From: Listeria grandensis FSL F6-0971
GTDB lineage: Bacteria > Bacillota > Bacilli > Lactobacillales > Listeriaceae
Assembly (NCBI RefSeq): GCF_000525835.1
Contig: NZ_AODD01000005.1
Location: 1-64,000 of the forward strand
Length of the DNA: 64,000 nucleotides
Reading direction: 5' to 3'
A model generated the notes under the pieces. The model had not been told where the DNA came from. It saw only the letters and a program-made list of their open reading frames with translations, and ran no database searches. Positions 39,543 to 47,761 of this stretch are shown piece by piece (the first letter of the stretch is position 1; every line of letters starts with the position of its first letter). Made by a program: the position numbers and the translations under genes.

Positions 39543-42140
39543 TTAAATCCAATCGTGGAATTTCTTGATGTAGAGATTTTTGGCGATTTGGACGGTTACC
39601 ATGTAGCCCGCAAGAATCGCGATAAGCCATGGGAAGTAGCTGAGCGGTAGGCTAACAAGTCCGATATTATGACCAAGCGTCGTGAATGGAATGATAATAC
39701 CGATGCCCATCACGATAAGAGTGGAAATCATCACTGGTGCAGCCGCACGACTTTGGATAAATGGAATTTTTTCAGTACGGATCATGTGAACGACGAGCGT
39801 CTGTGTGAGTAGGCCAACGATGAACCAGCCACTTTGGAACAGCGCTTGCTCAGCAATGGTATTAGCGCTAAAGACGAACCACATGATGGCAAACGTGAGG
39901 ATATCGAAAATCGAGCTGACTGGGCCAATTAGAAGAATGAAGCGCAACATGTTTTTACGATCCCATTTACGCGGTTTTTTCAAGAAGGATTTATCCATTT
40001 TATCCCACGGTAGCGTCATTTGGGAGACATCATACATGAGATTTTGTAAGAGTAGGTGAATCGATAGCATCGGTAAAAATGGCAAGAAGGCGCTGGCAAC
40101 AAGGACACTAAACACGTTCCCAAAATTGGAGCTGGCTGTCATTTTCATGTATTTCAAGATGTTTCCGAAGACGTTTCTGCCTTCCGTTACGGCGTCGTTT
40201 AGGATGGTTAAACTCTTTTCGAGTAGAATTATCGAACTCGCATCCTTGGTTATATCGGCGGCAGTATCAACGGAAATACCAACATCTGCTTTGCGCAAGG
40301 CTGGGGCATCATTGATTCCATCGCCCATAAAACCAACTGTGTGACCGTCATTTCGAATGAGGTGAATAATGCGAGATTTCTGTGTTGGCGTGAGCTTAGC
40401 AAAGATGTGATGGGTTCTCGTTGCTTCGGTGAGTTCGTCATCGTATAGGAAATCAATATCGGAGCCGAGTAGGAATTTCTCGGATGGAATGCCGACTTGG
40501 TTGCAAATTGTTTGGGCAACGATTTCATTGTCTCCGGTAAGGACTTTGACGGTAACGCCGTGGTCGTGTAGAGATGCAATCGCGGGTTTGGCGGATGGCT
40601 TGGCGGGATCTAAGAAGCCGAGGAAGCCGATCAGTGTCATATTTTGCTCATCGATGACGGAAAAGGATTCTTTTTCTGTCTTGGTTTTCGTGGCGATGGC
40701 GATAACGCGCATGCCGTTACGGTTCATAATTTCACATTGTGTGTGAAGGCGTTTCTTGATGGCATCGTTTAGTTCAATGATAGTGCCATTTTCTTCAAGT
40801 TGAGAACAAACGCCGAACATTTCGGCAATGGCGCCTTTCGTAATCATTTGAATGCTGTCTTTTTTGCGTAAAATCACACTGAGGCGGCGGCGGGCAAAAT
40901 CGAACGGGATTTCATCGATTTTTTCTGGTGTTGTGAAACGCTTGCTGTCATCGATTTTTTCCATGTGTGAAATAATTGCGTGATCCATGATATTTTTCCA
41001 GCCAGTTTGAAAATGACTATTTTGGAAGGCGAGGGCTAACACTTTATTGGATGTTGCACCAGTCGTATCAATGTGTTCGATAAGTTCCACTTTATCTTTG
41101 GTTAGCGTGCCGGTTTTGTCTGTACAGAGAACATCCATCGCGCCAATGTTTTGAATTGCGGATAGTTCTTTGATGATGACTTTCTTTTTTGCCATGCGAA
41201 CGGCGCCTTTTGCGAGGTTGGTGTTGACGATCATTGGCAGCATTTCAGGTGTAAGCCCTACAGCCACAGCCACAGCGAATAGAAGTGCTTCGGTCCAATT
41301 ACCTTTCATAATACCATTGATCAAAAAGACGATCGGAACCATCACGAGCATGAGGTACATCAGTAGTTTGGAAATGGATTTGACGCCTTTATCAAAACTG
41401 GTTTCATCGCGTTTGGTGAGGGCTTCTTGGGATAGTGAACCGAAAATCGTGTTATCGCCAGTCTTTAGAATCAACGCTTTTCCTTGACCGCTAATGACAT
41501 CAGTCCCCATAAATGCCAAATTGTCTCGTTCAAAAATGCTGAGACTTTTTTCGGTAGCTTCGACAAATTTTTCAACGGGAATGGATTCACCGGTGAGTGG
41601 TGATTGGTTGATAAATAGGTCTTTGGCTTCGATGATTCGCGCGTCTGCAGGGATGATGTCGCCGGTTGAAAGGAAAACGATATCGCCTGGAACGACATCG
41701 ACAATCGGGATTTCTCTTTGCATACCGTCACGAATAATCGCGGTCGTATTTTCAATCATGCTTTTCAGGGAGAGACTGGCTTTTTGGGCGCGCATCGATT
41801 GAACGAAGCTGAGAATGACGCTAAATAGGATCATCAGAGCCATAATGATGGTCGCCTCAATGTCGGAAGTCACATAAGAAATAATCATAAGGAAGGCAAG
41901 AATATAAATAAATGGATTGTGGAAAGCCTTGGCTAGATTGATGTACCAAGGTGTTGGTTTTTGTTCAGCGGTGATGTTATCGCCGAATTTAGTGCGTCGT
42001 CTTGTTACTTCTGCTTCGTTTAGGCCTTTGGTCGTTGTTTTGTATTTTGCGATAGTCGCGTCTTTCTGGGATGTGGAATCTTGGAGTAGTGTCCGGTTCA
42101 CTTCTTGTTCATTGCGTAACTTGTTTAGTGCTTTTTTCAT
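39543..42140 (-). CDS. mgtA: Magnesium-translocating P-type ATPase (MgtA/MgtB type)
   Basis: 865-residue P3B ATPase for Mg2+ import. Phosphorylation site CTD341KTGTLTKD, actuator motif NQSPLTGESIPVEK, hinge VKVLTGDNEIVAQTI and FMGDGINDAPALRKADVGIS, with about ten membrane helices. An N-terminal cytoplasmic tail holds the KYKTTTKGLNEAEVTRRR region. CGGAGG lies eight bases before the ATG. Expression is evidently controlled by the M-box, its terminator and the leader peptide upstream. The two cell-wall SEDS genes follow with no gap, so Mg2+ shortage would also raise their expression. Confidence 0.95.
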   Translation of the reverse strand: MKKALNKLRNEQEVNRTLLQDSTSQKDATIAKYKTTTKGLNEAEVTRRRTKFGDNITAEQKPTPWYINLAKAFHNPFIYILAFLMIISYVTSDIEATIIMALMILFSVILSFVQSMRAQKASLSLKSMIENTTAIIRDGMQREIPIVDVVPGDIVFLSTGDIIPADARIIEAKDLFINQSPLTGESIPVEKFVEATEKSLSIFERDNLAFMGTDVISGQGKALILKTGDNTIFGSLSQEALTKRDETSFDKGVKSISKLLMYLMLVMVPIVFLINGIMKGNWTEALLFAVAVAVGLTPEMLPMIVNTNLAKGAVRMAKKKVIIKELSAIQNIGAMDVLCTDKTGTLTKDKVELIEHIDTTGATSNKVLALAFQNSHFQTGWKNIMDHAIISHMEKIDDSKRFTTPEKIDEIPFDFARRRLSVILRKKDSIQMITKGAIAEMFGVCSQLEENGTIIELNDAIKKRLHTQCEIMNRNGMRVIAIATKTKTEKESFSVIDEQNMTLIGFLGFLDPAKPSAKPAIASLHDHGVTVKVLTGDNEIVAQTICNQVGIPSEKFLLGSDIDFLYDDELTEATRTHHIFAKLTPTQKSRIIHLIRNDGHTVGFMGDGINDAPALRKADVGISVDTAADITKDASSIILLEKSLTILNDAVTEGRNVFGNILKYMKMTASSNFGNVFSVLVASAFLPFLPMLSIHLLLQNLMYDVSQMTLPWDKMDKSFLKKPRKWDRKNMLRFILLIGPVSSIFDILTFAIMWFVFSANTIAEQALFQSGWFIVGLLTQTLVVHMIRTEKIPFIQSRAAAPVMISTLIVMGIGIIIPFTTLGHNIGLVSLPLSYFPWLIAILAGYMVTVQIAKNLYIKKFHDWI

Positions 42141-42162
42141 TGTATTATCCTCCGATTCAGTT

Positions 42163-42273
42163 CTAAACTGTCACGGCTTTTTTTAGGTTTCTGGTGGAGT
42201 AAAAGCCATTCCAGTCCGTTATTAAGTTCGATGATTCAGGTTCTGCAGGGTCGTCCTCTAGAAATTGTGGCAT
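42163..42273 (-). CDS. mgtA leader peptide, acidic/proline N-terminus (MgtL-like in logic)
   Basis: 36 codons from ATG 42273 with an excellent GGAGGTGG site seven to twelve bases upstream, ending TAG 22 bases before mgtA. The N-terminus is MPQFLEDDPAEPESS: seven acidic or proline residues in codons 6-13. The rest is polar with a Lys/Arg-rich C-terminus. Acid- and proline-rich N-termini destabilise translating ribosomes when Mg2+ is low, which is the basis of MgtL control of enterobacterial mgtA. No sequence similarity to MgtL is claimed. It lies after the M-box terminator, so it is translated only from read-through (or a local promoter). Alternatives: a small membrane-ATPase partner, or a simple translational coupler. 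Confidence 0.6.
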   Translation of the reverse strand: MPQFLEDDPAEPESSNLITDWNGFYSTRNLKKAVTV

Positions 42274-42352
42274 GCTACTCCACCTCCGTTCTATATAATT
42301 TGACAATAATAAACATAATAGCAGAATTTTCATTTCATACTTAATTACGCAC

Positions 42353-42389
42353 AAAAAATCCCTACCTGTCTAGTGACTTTGGCAGAGAT
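42353..42389 (-). terminator. Intrinsic terminator (expression platform) of the M-box
   Basis: Minus strand: ATCTCTGCC pairs with GGTAGGGAT (two wobbles) followed by TTTTTT. It lies ~30 bases past the aptamer and would be favoured when Mg2+ is bound. Confidence 0.8.
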
Positions 42390-42420
42390 CCAGAATTTTA
42401 TGCGCATAAAAAACATAGTA

Positions 42421-42578
42421 TTCCCCTCGCTAAAGATTTGGCACTATACAACGTAAAGAAAACGGGTTTCTTAGCCACATTATGGAAAGCCTTAATCCGA
42501 CAATCCCTGTTCAACCCATTGGCGTCTTTGGACATTTTTGGGCAGTGGCATATGTTCATATAGGAGCCTCACTATACA
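42421..42578 (-). ncRNA. M-box (ykoK leader) magnesium riboswitch
   Basis: On the minus strand the conserved M-box segments appear in order: GTGAGGCTCCTATATG, GCCACTGCCC, AAAATGTCCAAAGACGCCAA, TGGGTTGAACAGG, GTGGCTAAG and GTGCCAAATCTTTAGCGAGG. These match the Bacillus subtilis mgtE leader aptamer closely. Binding of Mg2+ compacts the aptamer and allows the downstream terminator. It precedes mgtA by about 280 bases, with a leader ORF between. Confidence 0.92.
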
Positions 42579-42585
42579 GGTCGTT

Positions 42586-42777
42586 CAGCGTGCCGACAAA
42601 TACTCATCTTCGTCGTTAAAGTCTGCGTTCCGGTGCTCATGTACAGTCGTACACTCCGCTTTGTTGAGGCACTTTGAGCATAAGCGATTTAGAGCCTCAA
42701 TATGCAGATGAACAAAGTGAATCTGTAGTCCATCAGAGCATGCCGTGCCTAGAATCTAAGCATTTGTCGGCACGCTG
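42586..42777 (-). repeat. MITE-like repeat, copy 2 (immediately upstream of the M-box)
   Basis: 192 bp with perfect 16-bp terminal inverted repeats (CAGCGTGCCGACAAAT at 42586-42601 and its complement at 42762-42777). Both ends match the element between rpsL and rpsG in reverse orientation. The middle (about 42661-42745) is extra and has its own inverted repeat TTGAGGC/GCCTCAA (42664-42670, 42694-42700). No transposase is inside and no clear target duplication is seen. Confidence 0.8.
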
Positions 42778-43168
42778 AGGTTTGGAGGTGCGGTCTGAAT
42801 TGGCGTTTGGAAGAGACTGTTTGGCATGCTGATTTTTTAGTTATTATTGTTCTTACACTCCCTAGGTTAGCATCGATGTTTTTTTGTGTCAAGGGGGTTT
42901 CCCTAAAAATGTTGCGTGAGGGCAATATGTTTGTTGGGGGAGGAGGGGCGTGGGAAGGGTTCGGGGGATTGGACGGGACTTTAAAAAATTTTTATTTTTT
43001 GCTTTGTGGATGTATGGGATTGTATCGGGTTCTTTAAGGTTTGTTAAGGAATGTGTGGGGGATTAAATATTTCCTAAAGATATGCGGATTGTCATTGTCT
43101 GGAATTGGGATATGTGATACGTTTAGGGTGGGTTTTGGAAAATTCATGAAGTGCGAGGGGCTGATGAA
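42778..43168. other. Gene-poor stretch with G-rich tract and possible mgtA promoter
   Basis: 391 bases. On the minus strand a perfect TTGACA lies at 42887-42892 (spacing to TAACCT is 17 bp, a weak -10); if used, the transcript would carry the repeat before the M-box. On the plus strand 42936-42967 has five G tracts (G5, G4, G3, G3, G5) with short loops, a canonical G-quadruplex pattern. An open frame covering 42807-43037 lacks a ribosome binding site and is very atypical in composition. Confidence 0.45.
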
Positions 43169-43787
43169 ATGAGGAATAAGTATAGTTGGATGTTGCTTGG
43201 GCTCGCTGTGATTGTGACTGGATTTTTAGTTGGGAAACATTATTATACGAAGGCTTACGCGAAGAGGGAAATCGATGCGTTTGTTACGGAACAGGGTGTG
43301 CCAAGCAAGGCTATTTATGATGAAAAAATGGTGTGGGATTGGCAGAAGAGCGGGGACTACATAAAGCGTTTTAAGGTGCGCGGTGATTCGGCGGATATTG
43401 TTTATGGGTATCTTTTTATTGTGGGAGGCGGGGATGTTTTGTTTATGCCGTATTCGTCTACGAGTGATGAGCCGGATGTGAAGTATCCACCTGAGAAGAC
43501 GGAGGATGATTTTAATTTGTATTACGGAGAGGCTATGAGGATGGGGGTTCGTCGCTGTATGTGCATCATTTGAAGTTGTTTACTGGTGTGGAGTCTGGGC
43601 TTTACGATGGGAAGTATGTGTTACATAAGAGTAGTGATATTTTTGATTCGGATGGGAAAAGATTGACGTGGATGAGATTAAAAAGGGTGATAAGTTGAAA
43701 ATATATTTTTCGGATGAAGTAGCGATTAAAGAGACATATCCTGCGCAAATTGATGGAGAGTATATTTTTAAAGTTGTGAGGGAATGA
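43169..43787 (+). CDS. Membrane-anchored exported protein (DUF3139/DUF3221-like), two frameshifts
   Basis: GAGGGG precedes ATG 43169. An N-terminal helix (MRNKYSWMLLGLAVIVTGFL) is followed by an extracytoplasmic domain containing KREIDAFVTEQGVPSKAIYD, reminiscent of DUF3139. Two single-base deletions, one in the G run at 43543-43547 and one in the A run near 43659-43662, split the frame. Correcting both gives 206 residues. The restored C-terminus (DGKKIDVDEIKKGDKLKIYF ... YPAQIDGEYIFKVVRE) resembles the OB-like DUF3221 fold. Family labels are by eye. The next gene starts 11 bases downstream, so the two may act together at the cell surface. Confidence 0.6.
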
Positions 43788-43798
43788 GGAGGACGGCT

Positions 43799-44851
43799 AT
43801 GAAGAAGATAGTTGTGGCTGCGATAGTTGTTTTATTAGTTATGGGAGCAGGCGTTACGATAGATAAAATAGTGAAGAATAGCAAAATTATGCGTGTGCAG
43901 GTGAAGATGGAGAAGGATAGGACGCGGTATATTGGAGAGGATGGAATCTCTTTTTATTCAATGGTGGATACGCGGGATAAGATTTATACGTTAGTGGATA
44001 CCGAGGGGGATACGGATGCATATAGAATCGCAAAGGAGGTTTATGCGATTGATAAGAAGACTGGGGAAATGGAGAAGGTGCCTGGTTCTAGCAAGCTGAA
44101 GTTTGGCATGGACGGGATTGAGTCTACTTTTGGAAACGAGGATTATCTTGGTTGGGTGGAAGCGGACGCGGATTCTGCAACGCGGACGGTTATTTATGAT
44201 ATCGAGCAGGAGAAAATTATGAAGAAATGGGAGGGGAGTGATACGCTCTCATTGTCAAGTCCGACTGTGGTTGGGCACCAATTTTATTGGTTGGAGTCTA
44301 GAGATAAGGAGCCGGGTCTCATTAAGTTTTATGATTTGAAAACTGGTGAGGAGGGGCAGATTGATGAAGTTGGAGCTGAGGGGACGATTTTAGCTTTCTC
44401 GGAGCATAAAATGTGGTATCAGGATATTCGGCGAGGAAGCGGGCATTTGAAGAGTTATGATTTGAGGAACGGGAATTATGAAATACATGATCTGGGTGTG
44501 GATTATAATGATTTGAAGCCAGTCGGTGATGACTTGGTTGGTTATTTTAAGGACGGCGGGCTTTATTTATACGATACTAAACTTCAAAAATCGGTGCTGT
44601 TGCGTGAGAATGATAATGGGATTAAGGCGAATTATGATGGGAAGGGCATTATTATTTCGGATCAGCTTTCCTATAAAATAGAGAGTCTGAATGAGGTTCA
44701 ATATGATAACACGATTGAATCAGAGTACCCAGATAATTATCGATTTTCATCAGATGAACGGGTTCAGTCATTGCTGTTTGTCACGAGAGTTGGGGAGCAT
44801 GAGGAGATTATATGGATGAATTGGGATGCTTTGCGATGGTTAGGAAAATAG
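43799..44851 (+). CDS. Membrane-anchored extracytoplasmic protein, beta-propeller-like
   Basis: 350 residues. N-terminal signal anchor (MKKIVVAAIVVLLVMGAGVT) and a long exported part with repeated W/Y-containing blades such as DYLGWVEADAD, HQFYWLESRDK, HKMWYQDIRRG, which look like propeller strands. I do not recognise a named family. GAGGAGG is six bases before the ATG at 43799. It is probably co-transcribed with the upstream DUF3139-like gene. Codon and base composition is rich in GGA/GAT and unlike the ribosomal genes, as expected for an accessory gene. Confidence 0.6.
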   Translation: MKKIVVAAIVVLLVMGAGVTIDKIVKNSKIMRVQVKMEKDRTRYIGEDGISFYSMVDTRDKIYTLVDTEGDTDAYRIAKEVYAIDKKTGEMEKVPGSSKLKFGMDGIESTFGNEDYLGWVEADADSATRTVIYDIEQEKIMKKWEGSDTLSLSSPTVVGHQFYWLESRDKEPGLIKFYDLKTGEEGQIDEVGAEGTILAFSEHKMWYQDIRRGSGHLKSYDLRNGNYEIHDLGVDYNDLKPVGDDLVGYFKDGGLYLYDTKLQKSVLLRENDNGIKANYDGKGIIISDQLSYKIESLNEVQYDNTIESEYPDNYRFSSDERVQSLLFVTRVGEHEEIIWMNWDALRWLGK

Positions 44852-44971
44852 TGAGTTTAGTAGCGTGTATGCTCAAATATGGCTTGGCAGTGATCGCGAA
44901 AAATGAAACTGTATCTATCCTTTATTTAAAACGGAAGGGAGCTAAATAATATCCTATTTTGTATAGCAAAA

Positions 44972-45009
44972 ACCATGGAATTTAGAATTTTTAGTCTAAA
45001 TTCCATGGT
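44972..45009 (-). terminator. Terminator of the BlaI/BlaR1-like pair
   Basis: A perfect 15-bp stem (ACCATGGAATTTAGA at 44972-44986 with its complement at 44995-45009). On the minus strand it is followed by a T run (44967-44972 is AAAAA on the plus strand). Confidence 0.8.
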
Positions 45010-45086
45010 GAGTATCAGTTAGAAGAAAATCGCTTGTTTTTGTCTACTTGAGAGACAAGCGGGAGAGCATTTCCTCATTTCTAATG

Positions 45087-46457
45087 TTATTTACTCGCTG
45101 CGTTTTCTTTCGCCATTTCTTGTTTCTTTTGTTCAGTAGCAGCCGCTTCTTGTTTGTTGATTTCTTCATTTGTTGCCTTAATCGCTGCATTGTGTTTTGC
45201 CATTTCTTGTTTCTTTTGTTCGTAAGCCGCGGCTTCTCGTTTGTCCATTTCTTCGTTTGTTAGGTTTTCTGTTGCCTTTTCTTCAGTAGCAGCATTTTCC
45301 CCAGCCATTTTTAATTTATAATCAGCAGCCATTTTTTCGTCGTACTCTCCGCTTGCCACTTTATCCGCTGCTTCTTGTTTTACAGCCTCTTCTTTTTTCA
45401 TTTTATCAGCCATTTCTTGTTTTTGAGATTCAGTTGTCTCCGCCTTTACGTCTACTAGAGAGAATGCGGATACTCCCAAAATAGCGATGAAACCTACTGC
45501 AGTCAAAAGTTGTGATTTTTTATTAAATTTTTTAATCATTATAATTCTCCTCTTTAATCTTATTTTATTTTTACTGAAATGTGCTAGTGTAGATGGCTGA
45601 TAATACGTAGAATATTGCTCTACTAATGCAATAATGGTATATCCGTAGGCGCTTCTTTCTGTCGGATTAATGAAAGTCATAGCCATATTATCGCAGGCCA
45701 TTTCTTGATCTTCACGCATCGCACGACAGGCGTACCAAAGAATAGGATTGAACCAATGGACAATGAGCAGGCAATTCATTAGTAAATTAATGCTGATATC
45801 TTTTCTTTTATAATGGGATAATTCATGATAAAAAATGTACCTTAGTTGATTGTCTTCTAGATGCTTCACATGTTTTTCATCAAGTAAAATCCTAGGTTTA
45901 CTAATTCCGAATAAGGTAGGGCTTGAAATTTTGCCGGAATAGCATAGCGGGATGTCTTTTTTTATCGCCATTTCTTTCTTGCAATTCCGATAAATGTCCA
46001 ACACTCTTTTTTCAGTTATAACGGGTTGCTTACTTATATAGTTATATAAACGTCTGTTTGTTAGTATCATGAACAATCCAGCAATCAAGACTCCTACTAT
46101 CCAAATAATTAAAAAGATAGTATATGCGTTGTTTTCAACAGGGATTTCTTCTATTTGTATTGGTGTTAGAGCTATGCTTTCTGGTGCGGTGGTGCTTTCT
46201 TGGCTAGTAACGGAGGAAGGTTCTTGGTTTATTGGAAGTAGGGCATAGATGCTAAAGGAACTTTCGGGAAACCATGGGAGTATAAGCCTTGCTACAAGAA
46301 TAAGCCATAATGCATATTTCCATTGAGGAGTTAGCCATTTTCTTAATACGAATCTTATGCACAGAATAACAAGCACTAACACACTTGCCAAAATAGAAGT
46401 TTCGATGACCCAATCAAAGATAGAAGCGAGGTACGTATGCCATATCATATGGAACAT
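45087..46457 (-). CDS. BlaR1-like M56 membrane metallopeptidase with coiled-coil C-terminus
   Basis: 456 residues. Three to four N-terminal helices and an M56 zinc protease domain with H211-E-L-S-H215 place it with BlaR1/MecR1 signal transducers. After a further helix (about 320-345, LLTAVGFIAILGVSAFSLVD) the exterior domain is not a penicillin-binding sensor. It is ~110 residues of Lys/Glu/Ala-rich helix with repeats such as EEMDKREAAAYEQKKQEMAK and EEINKQEAAATEQKKQEMAK. The sensed signal is therefore likely not classical beta-lactam acylation. AAAGGA before ATG 46457; it follows the blaI-like gene by two bases. The protease would cleave the partner repressor. Confidence 0.85.
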   Translation of the reverse strand: MFHMIWHTYLASIFDWVIETSILASVLVLVILCIRFVLRKWLTPQWKYALWLILVARLILPWFPESSFSIYALLPINQEPSSVTSQESTTAPESIALTPIQIEEIPVENNAYTIFLIIWIVGVLIAGLFMILTNRRLYNYISKQPVITEKRVLDIYRNCKKEMAIKKDIPLCYSGKISSPTLFGISKPRILLDEKHVKHLEDNQLRYIFYHELSHYKRKDISINLLMNCLLIVHWFNPILWYACRAMREDQEMACDNMAMTFINPTERSAYGYTIIALVEQYSTYYQPSTLAHFSKNKIRLKRRIIMIKKFNKKSQLLTAVGFIAILGVSAFSLVDVKAETTESQKQEMADKMKKEEAVKQEAADKVASGEYDEKMAADYKLKMAGENAATEEKATENLTNEEMDKREAAAYEQKKQEMAKHNAAIKATNEEINKQEAAATEQKKQEMAKENAASK

Positions 46458-46459
46458 AA

Positions 46460-46858
46460 CTATCTATCCTTTCTGGGATTGGACTCAGCTTTATCATCTA
46501 AGAGTTGTCTTAATTCATCGATGTCTTCTGATGATAGTTTTTCCTCTTTTATAAAATTAACAAGTAGTGGTTTGAAGGCTGCACCATAAAAGCGTCCCAA
46601 TAGGGATTTTGTTTCGCTTTGCATGTAATCTTCTTGGGATATTAAAGCGGTGTATGTGTGCAGTTTTCCTTTTTCTTGATGAGAGGAAATAGCTTCTTTT
46701 TGGACTAAACGGTTGATCAAAGTTCGTATTGTTTTAGGACTCCAATCATGCACCCCATCAAGCGCTTGAATAATCTCGCTAGCTGTGAGTGGAGATTCTT
46801 TCCAAATAACTTTGATAACTTCTAATTCAGCTTCGGATATCTTAGATGAGTGTCCCAT
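46460..46858 (-). CDS. BlaI/MecI-family winged-helix repressor
   Basis: 132 residues. Winged helix domain MGHSSKISEAELEVIKVIWK ... WSPKTIRTLINRLVQKEAIS and a C-terminal dimerisation domain. Members repress their own operon and are inactivated by the partner M56 protease. GAAAGGAGG before the ATG. A TACATATGTA operator lies 23-32 bases upstream. Target genes beyond this pair are unknown. Confidence 0.9.
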   Translation of the reverse strand: MGHSSKISEAELEVIKVIWKESPLTASEIIQALDGVHDWSPKTIRTLINRLVQKEAISSHQEKGKLHTYTALISQEDYMQSETKSLLGRFYGAAFKPLLVNFIKEEKLSSEDIDELRQLLDDKAESNPRKDR

Positions 46859-46877
46859 ATTATTCCTCCTTTCTGCA

Positions 46878-46893
46878 GACTACATATGTAATC
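46878..46893 (-). promoter_or_regulatory. BlaI-type operator
   Basis: GACTACATATGTAATC contains the perfect palindrome TACATATGTA (46881-46890), of the TACAnnTGTA class bound by BlaI/MecI/CopY repressors, just upstream of the repressor gene. Confidence 0.65.
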
Positions 46894-47036
46894 TGTATAT
46901 GAATGTTAACATGTATTGTTATTGGAAGTCAACCCCCGTTTTAGTATCTATGTTGCATCTAAACGCTTTATGGAGTAGAGTAGCATGTATAAAGGGCTAT
47001 CACTCACAAAATACCAAGTAAGGGGAGCGATCAAAG

Positions 47037-47606
47037 GTGAATGTACTACTAATTTATACGTATCCAAATCATGAGGGGCTAAATTATGCTATAAAAAAGA
47101 CCGTGGAGAAGGAGTTAGGTAAGAAGAATATCGTCAAGGAAATTGATCTTTACAAAGAGGAATTCGATCCAGTTTTGCGTTTTGATAGTGTGAATAAGCG
47201 TCGGGATTTATTTAAAGATGCGTACACGAAGGAATATAGAGATCAGATTCTTTGGGCGGATTTTTTGATTTTTATATATCCGATTTGGTGGAGCAGTACG
47301 CCGGCGATTCTAAAGGGATTTATTGATAAGGTGTTTGCGAAGGATTTTGCGTATAAATATAAAGGTATCCGACCGATTGGACTTTTGAAAGGAAAGCGGG
47401 CTTGGATTATTAATACGCACGATACGCCTGCTATTTATGCTAATTTTATTCAGAAGGATTACGGTCGAATTTTAAGTAAACAAATTTTGAAAATGTGTGG
47501 TATTTCGACATATAAGCACACTTCTTTATCTTATGTAAAAGGTTCTAATGAAGTCAAAATAAATAAATTTCTTCAAAAAATTGCTAAGATTAGCAGTGAT
47601 ATTTGA
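47037..47606 (+). CDS. Flavodoxin-fold NAD(P)H oxidoreductase (KefF/MdaB-like)
   Basis: 189 residues with the flavodoxin-like quinone reductase fold: N-terminal MNVLLIYTYPNHEGLNYAIK phosphate-binding loop, LWADFLIFIYPIWWSSTPAI near residue 70 and an FMN-contact GLLKGKRAWIINTHDTP near 115. Such enzymes do two-electron quinone or drug reduction. GTG start at 47037 after AGGGGAG. Single gene divergent from the BlaI-like operon; it could be one of its targets but no operator is seen directly before it. Confidence 0.8.
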   Translation: MNVLLIYTYPNHEGLNYAIKKTVEKELGKKNIVKEIDLYKEEFDPVLRFDSVNKRRDLFKDAYTKEYRDQILWADFLIFIYPIWWSSTPAILKGFIDKVFAKDFAYKYKGIRPIGLLKGKRAWIINTHDTPAIYANFIQKDYGRILSKQILKMCGISTYKHTSLSYVKGSNEVKINKFLQKIAKISSDI

Positions 47607-47746
47607 TATGAGAATGTGTTCATGAGGTTTGTTTAAGGTAAAATTAAATACAAATTTGGAGTTGATCTATAGTAGGCTAATTAGGTCTTATTTAGAACGG
47701 ATTTCACAATCTATGGGACAGCTATAAAAGGGCGCCAACGCATGAT

Positions 47747-47761
47747 TGAGAACGATTATCA
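47747..47761. promoter_or_regulatory. Fur-box-like site upstream of fdhA
   Basis: TGAGAACGATTATCA fits the 7-1-7 Fur consensus TGATAATnATTATCA at 12 of 14 defined positions. It lies ~37 bases before the fdhA -10. Confidence 0.4.

Noticed and set aside
42807-43037. 76-codon plus-strand frame across the G-rich tract
   Set aside because: No ribosome binding site, odd composition (poly-Gly, Cys and Phe) and no similarity that I can see.
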